The position numbers and the translations under genes are program-made. Of a stretch of 64,000 bases of DNA, positions 18,301 to 25,795 are shown piece by piece (positions within the stretch are counted from its first letter, which is position 1; the number at the start of each line of letters is the position of its first letter). The DNA is taken from assembly GCA_009692115.1 (NCBI GenBank), contig SHZU01000010.1:1-64000 (forward strand), in the 5' to 3' direction. Below the pieces are notes generated by a model, which had not been told where the DNA came from, ran no database searches, and saw nothing but the letters and a program-made list of their open reading frames with translations. This stretch comes from Gemmatimonadota bacterium. Its GTDB lineage: Bacteria; Gemmatimonadota; Gemmatimonadetes; Gemmatimonadales; GWC2-71-9.

Positions 18301-18885
18301 GCGGAACCGGTGCAGCATGGCCGGGGTCACGACCCCGAGAACCGCCAGCATGATGATGACCAGCGGCAGTTCGGCCGAAATCCCCATGGCCAGCACCACC
18401 TGAAGCACGAATGAAAAATACTCGCGATAGGTGATGAGCATATCGAACGTGCCGGGCTGGAACCCGAGCAGGACGCGAAGGGCCTCGGGTACGATGAAGA
18501 TGAAGCTCAGCACCGCACCGCTGACGAACAAAAGGAACCCGGCGAAGAGCGCGGGGACGATCGCCCGCTTTTCCCGGTCGTAGAGCGCCGGGGCCAAGAA
18601 CGCCCAGAGCTGCCAGATGAGGACCGGCGACGCCAACACCAGCCCCACGATGAGCCCGAGCTGCAACACGATCATGAACGGCTCGGTCGGGCTATGAATG
18701 ACGAGATGCCGGCCCTCGAGCAGCGGCGTGATCGGGGCTTGCAGGATGTCGACGAGGCGGAACTGGCTGACAATCCAGATCCCGGCCCCGACCGCCGCCG
18801 CCAGGGCAATCACGGCCTTGACGAGTCGACTTCGAAGTTCCTCGAGGTGGTCGAGGAACGGCATTTCACCGCTGGACCGAGCCAT
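15358..18885 (-). CDS. TatC-LptD fusion: Tat translocase subunit joined to LPS-assembly outer-membrane protein
   Basis: One uninterrupted frame of 1175 residues. Residues 1-242 are a full TatC: MPFLDHLEELRSRL, six membrane helices, the conserved SPTEPF loop, and FVSGAVLSFIFIVPEAL. The chain then runs through HRRRIR and a hydrophobic stretch (about 246-260) ending TRLDAQ, which reads as a signal peptide with a signal peptidase I site (after about residue 265). From about 345 it is LptD-like: an OstA region (VVKLDGNAMTERAGS), then a long beta-barrel part rich in Tyr, Trp and Asn with a C-terminal strand region. TatC ends in the cytoplasm, so the inner signal would send the LptD part out. An ATG at 18132 inside the joint could also start LptD alone. 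It follows cpoB by 13 bases. Confidence 0.85.
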   Translation of the reverse strand: MARSSGEMPFLDHLEELRSRLVKAVIALAAAVGAGIWIVSQFRLVDILQAPITPLLEGRHLVIHSPTEPFMIVLQLGLIVGLVLASPVLIWQLWAFLAPALYDREKRAIVPALFAGFLLFVSGAVLSFIFIVPEALRVLLGFQPGTFDMLITYREYFSFVLQVVLAMGISAELPLVIIMLAVLGVVTPAMLHRFRRFAAVLAFAGGAILSPGTDIFSMMMMSIPLLILYEVGFAGAWIVHRRRIRAAAAALMALVAFGFPTRLDAQRPIPPPRPVAQQSPRQNPADTGTRTPTPLDTASARRLGIPTAPKLSFAAPDSIVDDLLELEGYDVTRYRSDTARVQTIDRVVKLDGNAMTERAGSTLEARHIDYRAGDCRFDAEGEPHLFQEGTVVVGRQVQFNTCAERGLVQDGRTTFPQQGANWIISGNIAMDSSTSRIYARAQEITSCDLPDSHYHFAAKELKWVNGSVMVARPAVLYIRDVPIAWIPFLFQDTKRGRRSGILIPEFGFNDIVRPSRAYNRTVRNIGYYWAPNDYVDLLGRFDWFSNRYIELGFEGQYRWIDKFARGAVSFSKSSEIGSGSGNSNTRIVWNHSQSFNITTKLNVSLDYSTNSSIIRRNSIDPRLTTQQIRSSSNLNRQFKWGNVAVGWTRSQNVTDGSGSRTEPSLSVSPKPLDFGTNVTWSPDLNFNRDVRFRQPLPSVLVPRGIGGQVDTLKVTGGSRVSRFTMNTPLRIGGFQWQNAVSLIDADSAGLREEVVKLPNDDTPDPTDSITVRRVRGGGFGSEFDWQTGINLPIVFRTSWKVTPNVGITNITSGPFAVRNERTDGQFVRQGKRLQFGVSVSPTFYGFFPGIGPLAKIRHTIQPSLNYSYSPAAAVPLEFARAITPVGQPLVLESIPSQNLNLTLSQNFEGKSKRPAGDTTDAAVKKIRILSISTSGMSYDFEKAKQPGRTGWGSGSLTNSLLSDLVPGLNLSLSHDLFIGQFDSDTARFNPFLSGVTASFSLTDGTFKSIGRLLGLTTEPATKETAQPARAPNLPGQSPFGGVDDLRRGTGFTSNQTYTRGQRGFNANVNLTIARNRPVAQTAALRAPNRSNLSLNTSFAPTQFWQVSWNTQYDVTKKKFESQQLNLTRDLHDWRATFSFLRSPNGNFQFSFLVTLIDLPDIKFDYRQNTIQSDRR

Positions 18886-18898
18886 CACCCACTCAACC

Positions 18899-19684
18899 TT
18901 AAGGTTTCAGCGCCTCGAGCCGGGTCTTAGCCAAGTCGGCATCTTCGGACCTCGGATACTCGGCGACCACCCGCTGGTAGGCGGCCCGGGCTCGGACCGG
19001 ATATTTGAGGCTCTGTTCGTACAGGCGGCCGACCTTGTACAGCGCGGCCGGCGCCCGAGCCGACTGCGGGTACTTCGCGGTCACCTCGGTAAACCGGGCA
19101 ATCGCGGTATCTGGCGAGGCGGTCTCGAACGTTTCGGCCACGAAATAGAGCGCGTCAACGGCGTTGGGATGCGTGGGATACTGCTGGAGGAAATCGAGAA
19201 ACGCCCGCCGAGCCGTTGCGACGCTTCCGCGCCGGTATTGCTGGAGAGCCGCGTTATACATCTGCTCGGCCGACGCCGCCGGGACCGTCCCCGGACCGCG
19301 GACCGCGGTGTCCGGCACGGCTGGCGCGACCGGCGTGCCAATCTGGGCCTCGGCTCGAGCATCGAGTTGGCCCCGGAGCTGGCTCAGGTTGCGCTGACTT
19401 TGACCAACCACCTCTTGCACCGCCAACAACTGCCTCATCATGTCGGTGACGTCGTTGGTGGTCTTCGCGTCCATGACCCGGAGCGCCTGGCGGGTCGCCG
19501 TCAATGAGTCGATGACCTGCTGCTGGAGCCGGATGAGCCGGGCCAATTCGGCGGCCCGGACGGATTCGTGACGGGCCGTTTCGGCCCGCAGCACCATGAC
19601 CTGGGTCTCGACCCGGCGGACATTCCCTTTCGTCGCGCAGCCAGCCAGCGACGCCAGGGACGCCGCCAAGACCCACCGGCGCAT
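18899..19684 (-). CDS. cpoB: CpoB/YbgF, Tol-Pal coordinator of septal peptidoglycan synthesis
   Basis: A 261-residue lipoprotein: signal peptide with lipobox LAGC (Cys16), a coiled-coil N-terminal region (about 25-110, heptads such as RAAELARLIRLQQQVIDSL), a linker, then three TPR-like repeats (AEQMYNAALQQYRRGSVATA, AVDALYFVAETFE, APAALYKVGRLYE). This is the YbgF/CpoB architecture. Start is the ATG at 19684 overlapping the pal stop (TGATG); a GTG one codon earlier is the alternative. It lies at the end of the Tol-Pal genes as expected. The E. coli protein is soluble, while this one appears lipid-anchored. Confidence 0.88.
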   Translation of the reverse strand: MRRWVLAASLASLAGCATKGNVRRVETQVMVLRAETARHESVRAAELARLIRLQQQVIDSLTATRQALRVMDAKTTNDVTDMMRQLLAVQEVVGQSQRNLSQLRGQLDARAEAQIGTPVAPAVPDTAVRGPGTVPAASAEQMYNAALQQYRRGSVATARRAFLDFLQQYPTHPNAVDALYFVAETFETASPDTAIARFTEVTAKYPQSARAPAALYKVGRLYEQSLKYPVRARAAYQRVVAEYPRSEDADLAKTRLEALKP

Positions 19685-20244
19685 CACCGCGGTCTCACCA
19701 AACGGCCGGCCCCGGCCACGAACTCAAACTCATCCCGACGGTTCTTAGCCCAGGCAGCTTCACTCGACGCTGGGTCGGTCGGCCGTTCCTCGCCGAACGA
19801 CAGCGTCTCGATCCGGTTGCCGTCGATCCCCTTGGCCTCGAGATACCGCTTGGCGCTGGTGGCCCGCCGATTCCCCAGGACCAGGTTGTACTCATCGGAA
19901 CCGCGCTCATCGCCGTGTCCCGAGATCTTGATCCGAAGAGCCGGATTGGCCAGCATGATGGCCGCTTTGAGATCGAGCACCGGCTGCCCGTCCGCCCGAA
20001 TCGCGTCCTGGTCCAGGTCGAAGTAAATCGATTCCTGCATCGCCCGGGTCAGGTCGGCGGTGATCGCCGCCGCATCTGCGGACCCGGGATTGGTCGGAGT
20101 GGTTGCCCCACCGCTGGTACCGCCCGGTGTTCCGGTCCCCGGGGTGGTCGTCGTTCCGCCGGTCGGGGTCGGCACGGCTTCCGGTTGCTTCTTGCCGCAG
20201 GCCGACAACATCGCGAGTACAAGGATCATGGATCGAATACGCAT
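19684..20244 (-). CDS. pal: Peptidoglycan-associated lipoprotein Pal
   Basis: A 186-residue lipoprotein starting at the ATG at 20244, with AGGGAGA upstream. The lipobox is LSAC (Cys16). A Thr/Gly/Pro-rich linker (25-60) leads to an OmpA-like domain: IYFDLDQDAIR, then LRIKISGHGDERGSDEYNL, then RRATSAKRYLEAKGID. The Asp and Arg of the peptidoglycan-binding pocket (GHGDERGSDEYN) are present. It anchors the outer membrane to the wall and works with TolB, which is encoded 43 bases upstream. Confidence 0.95.
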   Translation of the reverse strand: MRIRSMILVLAMLSACGKKQPEAVPTPTGGTTTTPGTGTPGGTSGGATTPTNPGSADAAAITADLTRAMQESIYFDLDQDAIRADGQPVLDLKAAIMLANPALRIKISGHGDERGSDEYNLVLGNRRATSAKRYLEAKGIDGNRIETLSFGEERPTDPASSEAAWAKNRRDEFEFVAGAGRLVRPR

Positions 20245-20287
20245 GCGGTGGTTCTCCCTTTGAGGGGAAGTCGTTTCAGGCCTTGCT

Positions 20288-21583
20288 TCAGCGGCCGCGA
20301 CCGATGGGCCGTGACCACGACGGTAATCGAGCGGAACCGGGTGTCGCGAGTTGCCGGACCCGGCCGGTTTCCAAATCCAGCACATGGAGCTGCCCGCGAC
20401 CGGTCCGGTTCGACACGAACACCACGTGACGGCCATCGGGCGCGAAGCTCGGATCCTCATTCCGCCCCGACGAGGTCCTCGCTTTGAGCTGTCGAGCCGA
20501 GACGTCGAAGGTGACGATCTGCGGACTGCCCCCCGACTCGCGGTGAAACACGATCATGGTGCCGTCGGGCGCCCAATCGGGGGCGAACGAACTCCCCGAC
20601 GCCCCATAATCGAACGGAATCATCAACTCCTGATCCGTCCCGTCGGCCGCCATGGCATAGATCTGCGGCGACCCGGCGCGGTTGCTGACATACGCGATCC
20701 GCCGACCGTCGGGAGAATAGGCAGGCGAGAGGTTTTCTGCAAACCGCCCCGCGGTCAATCGCTCGACGCAACAGAGGTCGGCGACATTGACCGCATGGAG
20801 GTTGGCCGCTTGCTCCGTCAGCCGCGAAAACACCAGCTTCCGTCCGTCGGGCGAGAAGGAGGGGGTGATGTTCTGGCCGACGTTGGTCGTCGGCACCACC
20901 TGCCGGGTGCCCGTGGCCACCGACTGGACGATGATGGCCCCGGCCCCTTCCCCGCCAAGCTGCATGTAGGCGAACCGGCTCCCGTCCGGGGACCACACCG
21001 GCGAAATCGCCAGCAGGTTGGCCGGGCTCATCGGCACCACACCATGACCGTCGGAATCGACCCGGTAGATCCGCTTGTCGCCGTTGTTGAGGAAGAGCAT
21101 TCGAGTGGCCGCTACCCCGGGCTTCCCGGTCACCCACCGAACGATCTCGTCGGACACCCGGTGAACCGCCATCCGGGCCTCACCCTGGCCTGACGGATCG
21201 AGCGGCACGGCCATCTCCTGCCGAACGAACTCCGCGGCCAGGTCATGGAGACGGACCGCCACGGTGCCGTTGACGCTCACGATCTCGACCGCATAGCTCG
21301 CCCGGAGGGTCCGATAGAGCGGATAGTTAATCGGCGCCCCGGTCGCCGGACCGACCGGCCCGCCGGTGGCGGGGAGCGCGATGACTTCAAATCGGTCGCT
21401 GAAATCGAGGTCCCGAGCCACAATGCCACGAATCGAGTCGAGCGCGACGACCGTCGGCATCACGACCAGCCCGGGCCGAACCCCCGGATCGTACACACCC
21501 TGAACCCGAACCGTGTCCTGGGCCGTCGCCGACCTCACCGTCAAAGTTCCGACCAAGAGAATAGCTGCGCGCCAACGCCTCAT
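20288..21583 (-). CDS. tolB: TolB, periplasmic beta-propeller of the Tol-Pal system
   Basis: A 431-residue exported protein. The ATG at 21583 overlaps the upstream TonB/TolA-like gene (ATGA) and opens a signal peptide MRRWRAAILLVGTLTVRSATAQ. The N-terminal TolB domain runs to about 165. The rest is a six-bladed propeller seen as repeats of the form xxSPDGxxxxF/Y (PVWSPDGSRFAY, PSFSPDGRKLVF, PAYSPDGRRIAY, PDWAPDGTMIVF, PSFAPDGRHVVF). It binds Pal and links it to the inner-membrane TolQRA motor. Gene order supports the role. Confidence 0.94.
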   Translation of the reverse strand: MRRWRAAILLVGTLTVRSATAQDTVRVQGVYDPGVRPGLVVMPTVVALDSIRGIVARDLDFSDRFEVIALPATGGPVGPATGAPINYPLYRTLRASYAVEIVSVNGTVAVRLHDLAAEFVRQEMAVPLDPSGQGEARMAVHRVSDEIVRWVTGKPGVAATRMLFLNNGDKRIYRVDSDGHGVVPMSPANLLAISPVWSPDGSRFAYMQLGGEGAGAIIVQSVATGTRQVVPTTNVGQNITPSFSPDGRKLVFSRLTEQAANLHAVNVADLCCVERLTAGRFAENLSPAYSPDGRRIAYVSNRAGSPQIYAMAADGTDQELMIPFDYGASGSSFAPDWAPDGTMIVFHRESGGSPQIVTFDVSARQLKARTSSGRNEDPSFAPDGRHVVFVSNRTGRGQLHVLDLETGRVRQLATPGSARLPSWSRPIGRGR

Positions 21584-22272
21584 GGCCGATTCCTCGGTCG
21601 GAAGAGAAACGCCACCTGCAGGATGTCCGCCGGCCAGACCTTCGGCAACGGACCAAAGGCAAGATCCTCGGACGCCTTCTCGATGGCACCCTGCGCTTCG
21701 AGATCGAAGGAATAGCTGCGCGACGTCCGAAGCACTCTGATACCTCGCACCGAACCGTCCCGCATGATGGTAAAGGTCACTTCTGCCTCTAGCGCGCTCG
21801 AACCGACCGGCCTGGCCCACCGCCGCAAGATCTCATTAGTCAGGTTCCGAAGGTAGGTCGGATCCGGAAACTGCCGCCCATCAGTGACCCGGACGTCCGC
21901 TACGTCGGTTCCGGCTCCCGGCGTTTCGCCGGGGGCCAGCGGAGTCGAGGTTTTGGGAGGTGGCGCCGGCCCAGTCTTGGGATCCACCTTGGTCGGCGGT
22001 TTGGCCTTCACCGGTACCGGCTTCGCGGCCGGTTTTGGTTTCGGCGCGACTTTCGGGGGGGCCGGTGGGGGGGCCGGGACCGGCGCCGCCGCCACGGTCG
22101 CGGCCCGTGGGGCCGCCACCAACTCGACGTTATAAACGATCGGCTGGACCCGGGTGGCCCCGCGCGATGCCGCCAGCACAGCCAGCACCAGAGCGCCATG
22201 CACCAGGAGGGTCCCGGTGGCTCCGGCCACCACCCCCTGACGCGGCATCGTCGGCACCGACCGGAGTCTCAT
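21580..22272 (-). CDS. tolA: TonB/TolA-like energy transducer
   Basis: A 230-residue protein starting at the ATG at 22272 (ATGA overlap with the ExbD-type gene). One N-terminal membrane helix (about 14-36, VAGATGTLLVHGALVLAVLA) is followed by a Pro/Ala/Lys-rich stretch (about 55-115, PKPKPAAKPVPVKAKPP) that can span the periplasm. The globular C-terminal TonB-type domain follows (LEAEVTFTIMRDGSVRGI). By position between tolR and tolB it takes the TolA place, but the C-terminal domain looks like TonB. The role is therefore inferred from context. Confidence 0.8.
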   Translation of the reverse strand: MRLRSVPTMPRQGVVAGATGTLLVHGALVLAVLAASRGATRVQPIVYNVELVAAPRAATVAAAPVPAPPPAPPKVAPKPKPAAKPVPVKAKPPTKVDPKTGPAPPPKTSTPLAPGETPGAGTDVADVRVTDGRQFPDPTYLRNLTNEILRRWARPVGSSALEAEVTFTIMRDGSVRGIRVLRTSRSYSFDLEAQGAIEKASEDLAFGPLPKVWPADILQVAFLFRPRNRP

Positions 22273-22706
22273 CGCGAGACGTCTTCCTCTTCGGTGACCA
22301 GCCCCGCCGAGGTGATCCCCGCCTCGTGCAGCGCCGCGATGACCCGGACCACGTTCCCGTACGGCGTGGCCCGGTCGCCCCGGACATACACGCTCGAGGC
22401 CCGGCGCTGATCCATGAGCCGGCGAACCGTGGCGCGGAGCTCCGCCTGGGTAACCGGAATGTCGTCGACGAAGATTTTCCCCCGCCGATCGACGCTGACC
22501 ACGATGCCGTCCTTGGACGCCAGGGGCGTGGCCTTGGCCTGGGGCAGCTCGACATCGATGCCCCCCTGCATGATCGGGGCGGTGATCATGAAGATGATCA
22601 AGAGGACCAACGCCACATCCACCAGCGGGGTAATGTTGACATCGGCGTTGACCGCCGGCGACCGCCGCCGGCCGATGCCAGCGCCCCCGACGCCTCCGCC
22701 CGCCAT
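22269..22706 (-). CDS. tolR: TolR/ExbD-type proton-channel subunit
   Basis: A 145-residue protein in TAATG overlap with the ExbB-type gene; an ATG at 22715 would add three residues. After a short basic N-terminus come NADVNITPLVDVALVLLIIFM, with the essential membrane Asp in PLVDVALVL, and then a small periplasmic domain (IVVSVDRRGKIFVDD). With TolQ it turns proton flow into motion of the TolA-type protein. The family is clear; TolR rather than ExbD is chosen because tolB and pal follow. Confidence 0.9.
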   Translation of the reverse strand: MAGGGVGGAGIGRRRSPAVNADVNITPLVDVALVLLIIFMITAPIMQGGIDVELPQAKATPLASKDGIVVSVDRRGKIFVDDIPVTQAELRATVRRLMDQRRASSVYVRGDRATPYGNVVRVIAALHEAGITSAGLVTEEEDVSR

Positions 22707-23422
22707 TAGAGCCACCCCTCCTTCGCCATCCAGCCCACCAGGCCGTTGGCGAACCCCTCGAGTTCGCCCTCAAGGACCGCCGTCTGGGAGGCGAAGTAGT
22801 TGTACGCCACCAGCGCCGGAATTGCCGCCGCAATGCCGGCCACCGTCGTGATCAACGCCTCAGCGATGCCGGGGGCCACCGCCGCAATGTTGCCGGCGCC
22901 TTTCTGCCCCATGCCCAAGAAGGCGTCCATGACGCCGAGGACCGTCCCCAGGAGGCCCAACAGAGGGCTCACGCTGCCGACCGTGGCAAGCGACGGAATC
23001 AACTTGGCCGCCGCGTCCCGTTCGGCGCCGACTTCTTTGCCCAGGACCATCTTCAGGGCCTCAAGCTGGGTTACGGTCAGACTGACCCGTTCGACCGACC
23101 CGTCTTTGAAGACTCCCGGGGCCAGGTCGCTGTAGAAGCTCATGGCTTCCCGGAACACCCGCCCGATCGGTGACGGCGGCAGCTTGAGCACCACCCGGTG
23201 CGCATCCTGAAGCCGCGGAGCGCCTTCCAAAGCCCGGAGTAGACGGGTGTTTTGGGATCTGATCTTTCGAAGTTGCCATGCCTTGACGCCGATGACGAAC
23301 CATGAGACGAGCGAGAAGAGCGCCGTCACCGCGAGCACGACGATCGTCGCTGGAGTCGCAAGCTCGAGGAGCTGCCAGATCGAGGTTGGGATCAGGGTCG
23401 ACGCCTGGAGGGCCAAGATCAT
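22706..23422 (-). CDS. tolQ: TolQ/ExbB-type proton-channel subunit
   Basis: A 238-residue membrane protein starting at the ATG at 23422 with GGAGT upstream. Three membrane segments are visible: one near the N-terminus (TIVVLAVTALFSLVSWFVIG) and two in the conserved C-terminal part (SLATVGSVSPLLGLLGTVLG and AEALITTVAGIAAAIPALV), with the family motif GLLGTVLGVMDAF. It is the first gene of the tolQ-tolR-tolA-tolB-pal-cpoB block. No ybgC thioesterase precedes it, unlike in E. coli. Confidence 0.92.
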   Translation of the reverse strand: MILALQASTLIPTSIWQLLELATPATIVVLAVTALFSLVSWFVIGVKAWQLRKIRSQNTRLLRALEGAPRLQDAHRVVLKLPPSPIGRVFREAMSFYSDLAPGVFKDGSVERVSLTVTQLEALKMVLGKEVGAERDAAAKLIPSLATVGSVSPLLGLLGTVLGVMDAFLGMGQKGAGNIAAVAPGIAEALITTVAGIAAAIPALVAYNYFASQTAVLEGELEGFANGLVGWMAKEGWL

Positions 23423-23510
23423 CCATACTCCTTCATGGGGTGAAAACGGTGCCATCGGCCGGGAGACGCCCGAACGACCGCTTTCGTGACAACCATGAAG
23501 ATAAAACGAC

Positions 23511-23534
23511 GCGGGGCCGTTGGAACGGCCCCGC
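23511..23534 (-). terminator. Terminator after the LysM gene
   Basis: A perfect 11-bp inverted repeat GCGGGGCCGTT/AACGGCCCCGC has a two-base centre. On the minus strand it is followed by GTCGTTTTATC, a short U-rich tail. It lies between the LysM gene and tolQ, so it should separate the ssb-side operon from Tol-Pal. Confidence 0.7.
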
Positions 23535-23570
23535 GGCTACTGAAATACCCGGTGTCAGGCTACCCCAGGA

Positions 23571-24779
23571 TCAGGAGGGCAGCTTGGCGACCAGTTTGAT
23601 CCGGGTTCCCGGGGGGATGTCGGGTGAGATCACGTTCAGGATCTTGACCGTGGCGCTCCGGTCCCGGACGTGGACCACCTGGAGCACGGCCATCAGCTCG
23701 TCGACGGTATCGGAGGCCCCGACCCGCGGCCGGACATCTCGCCGAACCTCGAACATATCACCCCGAGCGACGCCATCGCGCTTGCCCTTGTCGATGAACA
23801 GGAACCCCTGAGGATGCTTGAGCTCGCGGGCCTCCCGCTCAGCGAGGATCGCACCGGCCAAGCCGTTCTGGACGGGCTGAGCCCGGGTCGAACCCCCTTC
23901 GGAGAACGTCTCCGCGGGGATCGTCAGTTGCCCGTTCCAGATCGGACCATAGACGGAGACGACCGACGCGACCGCCTGCTTGCCCGTCGTTTCGGTAACC
24001 CGGACCATGCCGGTGGGAACGACAATGTCACCGAATCCGGCCGGACCCTCGTTGGTTTGAACGATGAGCAGCATATCACCGACCTGATACTGCGCCCCCT
24101 CGGGCGGCATGATCGCCACCTGAGTGTAGAGAGTAGCCGTGGCCCGCTCGCTCAGGTTCCGAATCTGCGGCGGCGTCACCGTACCGAGCAGGCGACCGAA
24201 CGACAGCGCCTCCCCCTCGGTCAAGTAGCCGGCCGAGAAGAACTCACCCTTGCGAAGCGGCTGATAGGGCTGCTCCCGGTAGGTCCGAAGGGCCGAGCGG
24301 GCATCGAGTCCCCGGCGCTTGGCAAAGAGGGAATCGGGCCGAGGCTCCTGCGCTTCCGGCTCAGGCTCCACCACAACCGGCGGACGCTCGGGCTGCGGCG
24401 TCGGCAGGGTCATTTCGGGCGGCTCACTGACCACCGGCTTCGGCGGAACGGTGGCCGGGGCCGTCGGCTCCGGCTTCGGGGCCGCTTCAGCCGGAGCCTC
24501 CGCCACCGCGTCCGATGCCCCGGTCCGGAGCACTTGCCCCGGAACGATGTGCTTCGGATCGGTGATCCGATCGGCATTGAGTTGATAGATCTGGTTCCAG
24601 AGGGATTGATCCCCCAGGAATCGCCTGGCGATCGAGACCAGCGTATCGCCCGGCTTGACGGTGTAGGTCGCGGGTTTCGCTACCAGCTGGGCTACAGCCG
24701 CCGATAACGGACCGGCGGCCGCGCCCAACAAGACCATTGCCAGCGAAACATTAGAACGGAAGATCGTCGTCCTCGGCAT
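23571..24779 (-). CDS. Secreted LysM-domain protein
   Basis: A 402-residue exported protein. The ATG at 24779 lies 29 bases inside ssb and opens a signal peptide (n-region MPRTTIFRSN, h-region LAMVLLGAAAGPLSAAVA). One LysM domain (about 36-85: YTVKPGDTLVSIARRFLGD) binds peptidoglycan. A Pro/Glu-rich linker (95-155) follows. The C-terminal 240 residues contain beta-rich segments (YQVGDMLLIVQTNEGPAG, GFLFIDKGKRDGVARGDMFEV). That part has no function I recognise, though it resembles surface-protein turns. A later ATG at 24737 would avoid the overlap but shortens the signal peptide. Confidence 0.8.
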   Translation of the reverse strand: MPRTTIFRSNVSLAMVLLGAAAGPLSAAVAQLVAKPATYTVKPGDTLVSIARRFLGDQSLWNQIYQLNADRITDPKHIVPGQVLRTGASDAVAEAPAEAAPKPEPTAPATVPPKPVVSEPPEMTLPTPQPERPPVVVEPEPEAQEPRPDSLFAKRRGLDARSALRTYREQPYQPLRKGEFFSAGYLTEGEALSFGRLLGTVTPPQIRNLSERATATLYTQVAIMPPEGAQYQVGDMLLIVQTNEGPAGFGDIVVPTGMVRVTETTGKQAVASVVSVYGPIWNGQLTIPAETFSEGGSTRAQPVQNGLAGAILAEREARELKHPQGFLFIDKGKRDGVARGDMFEVRRDVRPRVGASDTVDELMAVLQVVHVRDRSATVKILNVISPDIPPGTRIKLVAKLPS

Positions 24780-25227
24780 CAAGAGCCTCCGGAAAATCGT
24801 CGAAGGATTCCGATTTCTGCGGCGCCGATGCGGCCGCAGCACTCGCCTTCGAAGGCGCGAAGGACTCACCCTCGGCACCGCCGCGTCCGGACAACATGAT
24901 CAGCTCTCGGGCTTGGATCTCGGTGGTGTACCGAGTTTGCCCCTCGCGATCCTGCCAGTTCCGGTACTCGATGGCGCCTTCGATGTAGACCTTGTCGCCC
25001 TTCTTACAATAGCGTTCAGCAATGTCAGCAAGATTTGAGCCCTTGTTGTTCCAGAGCACAACCCTATGCCACTCCGTCTTTTCCTGCTTCTCCCCGCTCT
25101 GGTTCTTCCACTGGCGTCCGGTTGCAACCGAGAGGGTGGCCACCCGGCCCCCATTCGTCGTACTGCGCACCTCGGGATCGGCGCCGAGGTTGCCAATCAA
25201 GGTCACTTTGTTCAGACTGCGGCTCAT
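24751..25227 (-). CDS. ssb: Single-stranded DNA-binding protein
   Basis: A 158-residue SSB. The start at the ATG at 25227, with GGAGA upstream, gives the standard MSRSLNKVTLIGNLGADPEVR. The OB fold follows (RVATLSVATGRQWKN, EWHRVVLWN, DKVYIEGAIEYR), then a Ser/Ala-rich linker and the acidic tip DAEDDDLPF, which recruits repair and replication proteins. Its last 29 bases overlap the LysM gene. The 97 bases upstream hold no gene and probably a promoter I could not fix. Confidence 0.96.
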   Translation of the reverse strand: MSRSLNKVTLIGNLGADPEVRSTTNGGRVATLSVATGRQWKNQSGEKQEKTEWHRVVLWNNKGSNLADIAERYCKKGDKVYIEGAIEYRNWQDREGQTRYTTEIQARELIMLSGRGGAEGESFAPSKASAAAASAPQKSESFDDFPEALDAEDDDLPF

Positions 25228-25324
25228 AGAACTCTCCTCAGGTTCGGGTCGGTGTCGATCGGTAACGCCGCCCAAGATAATGGGGCCGTAACCCCTTCAA
25301 ATAACCATAGTTAAGATGTTTGTA

Positions 25325-25795
25325 TCATTTAACCGCAGAACGGAGATCCGATCGCATGATGACGGCGTTTTCTCGGGGCTTCCGATAGTAATCGGTCCGG
25401 AAGCCGACCGCCCGGAAACCCCGCCCTTCGTACAGAAACCGGGCGGATGTATTGGACTCCCGAACCTCGAGGAATACCTCGACGGCTCCGCCGGCGATCA
25501 CCGCGGCCACCACCGAGTCGAGCAACCGCCGACCAACCCCCTGCCGCCGATACAAGGGTAGCACCGCGATGTTCAGAATCTCGGCCTCCCCCGCGATCAC
25601 CCGTGCAAAGGCGTATCCTGCAAGGCGCATTTCCAGGCCACCTGCCAACGCCACCCGGGCCGCTACCGCCTCATTTTCGAACAGTTCCGCGATCCCAGCC
25701 GCGCTCCACGGATCACCGAAGCAGAGTCGCTCCGCCTCGGCGATCCCGGCCGCGTCAGCGAGGGTCGCCGGTCGAGTCAGCCAGAGCCCGGCCAT
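25325..25795 (-). CDS. rimI: RimI-type ribosomal protein N-acetyltransferase
   Basis: A 156-residue GNAT acetyltransferase starting at the ATG at 25795, which lies 41 bases inside tsaB. Visible family features are FGDPWSAAGIAELFENE, the acetyl-CoA loop YRRQGVGRRLLDSVV (RxxGxG), and LEVRESNTSARFLYEGRGF ending in TDYYRKPRENAVIM. It acetylates an N-terminal alanine, classically of ribosomal protein S18. The order tsaE-tsaB-rimI is common; tsaD, often next, is not here. Confidence 0.92.
   Translation of the reverse strand: MAGLWLTRPATLADAAGIAEAERLCFGDPWSAAGIAELFENEAVAARVALAGGLEMRLAGYAFARVIAGEAEILNIAVLPLYRRQGVGRRLLDSVVAAVIAGGAVEVFLEVRESNTSARFLYEGRGFRAVGFRTDYYRKPRENAVIMRSDLRSAVK

Noticed and set aside
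16312-18414. 700-codon plus-strand open frame opposite LptD
   Set aside because: Mirror frame of a high-GC gene; Arg/Pro/Gly-rich with no domain. The minus strand holds clear TatC and LptD motifs.
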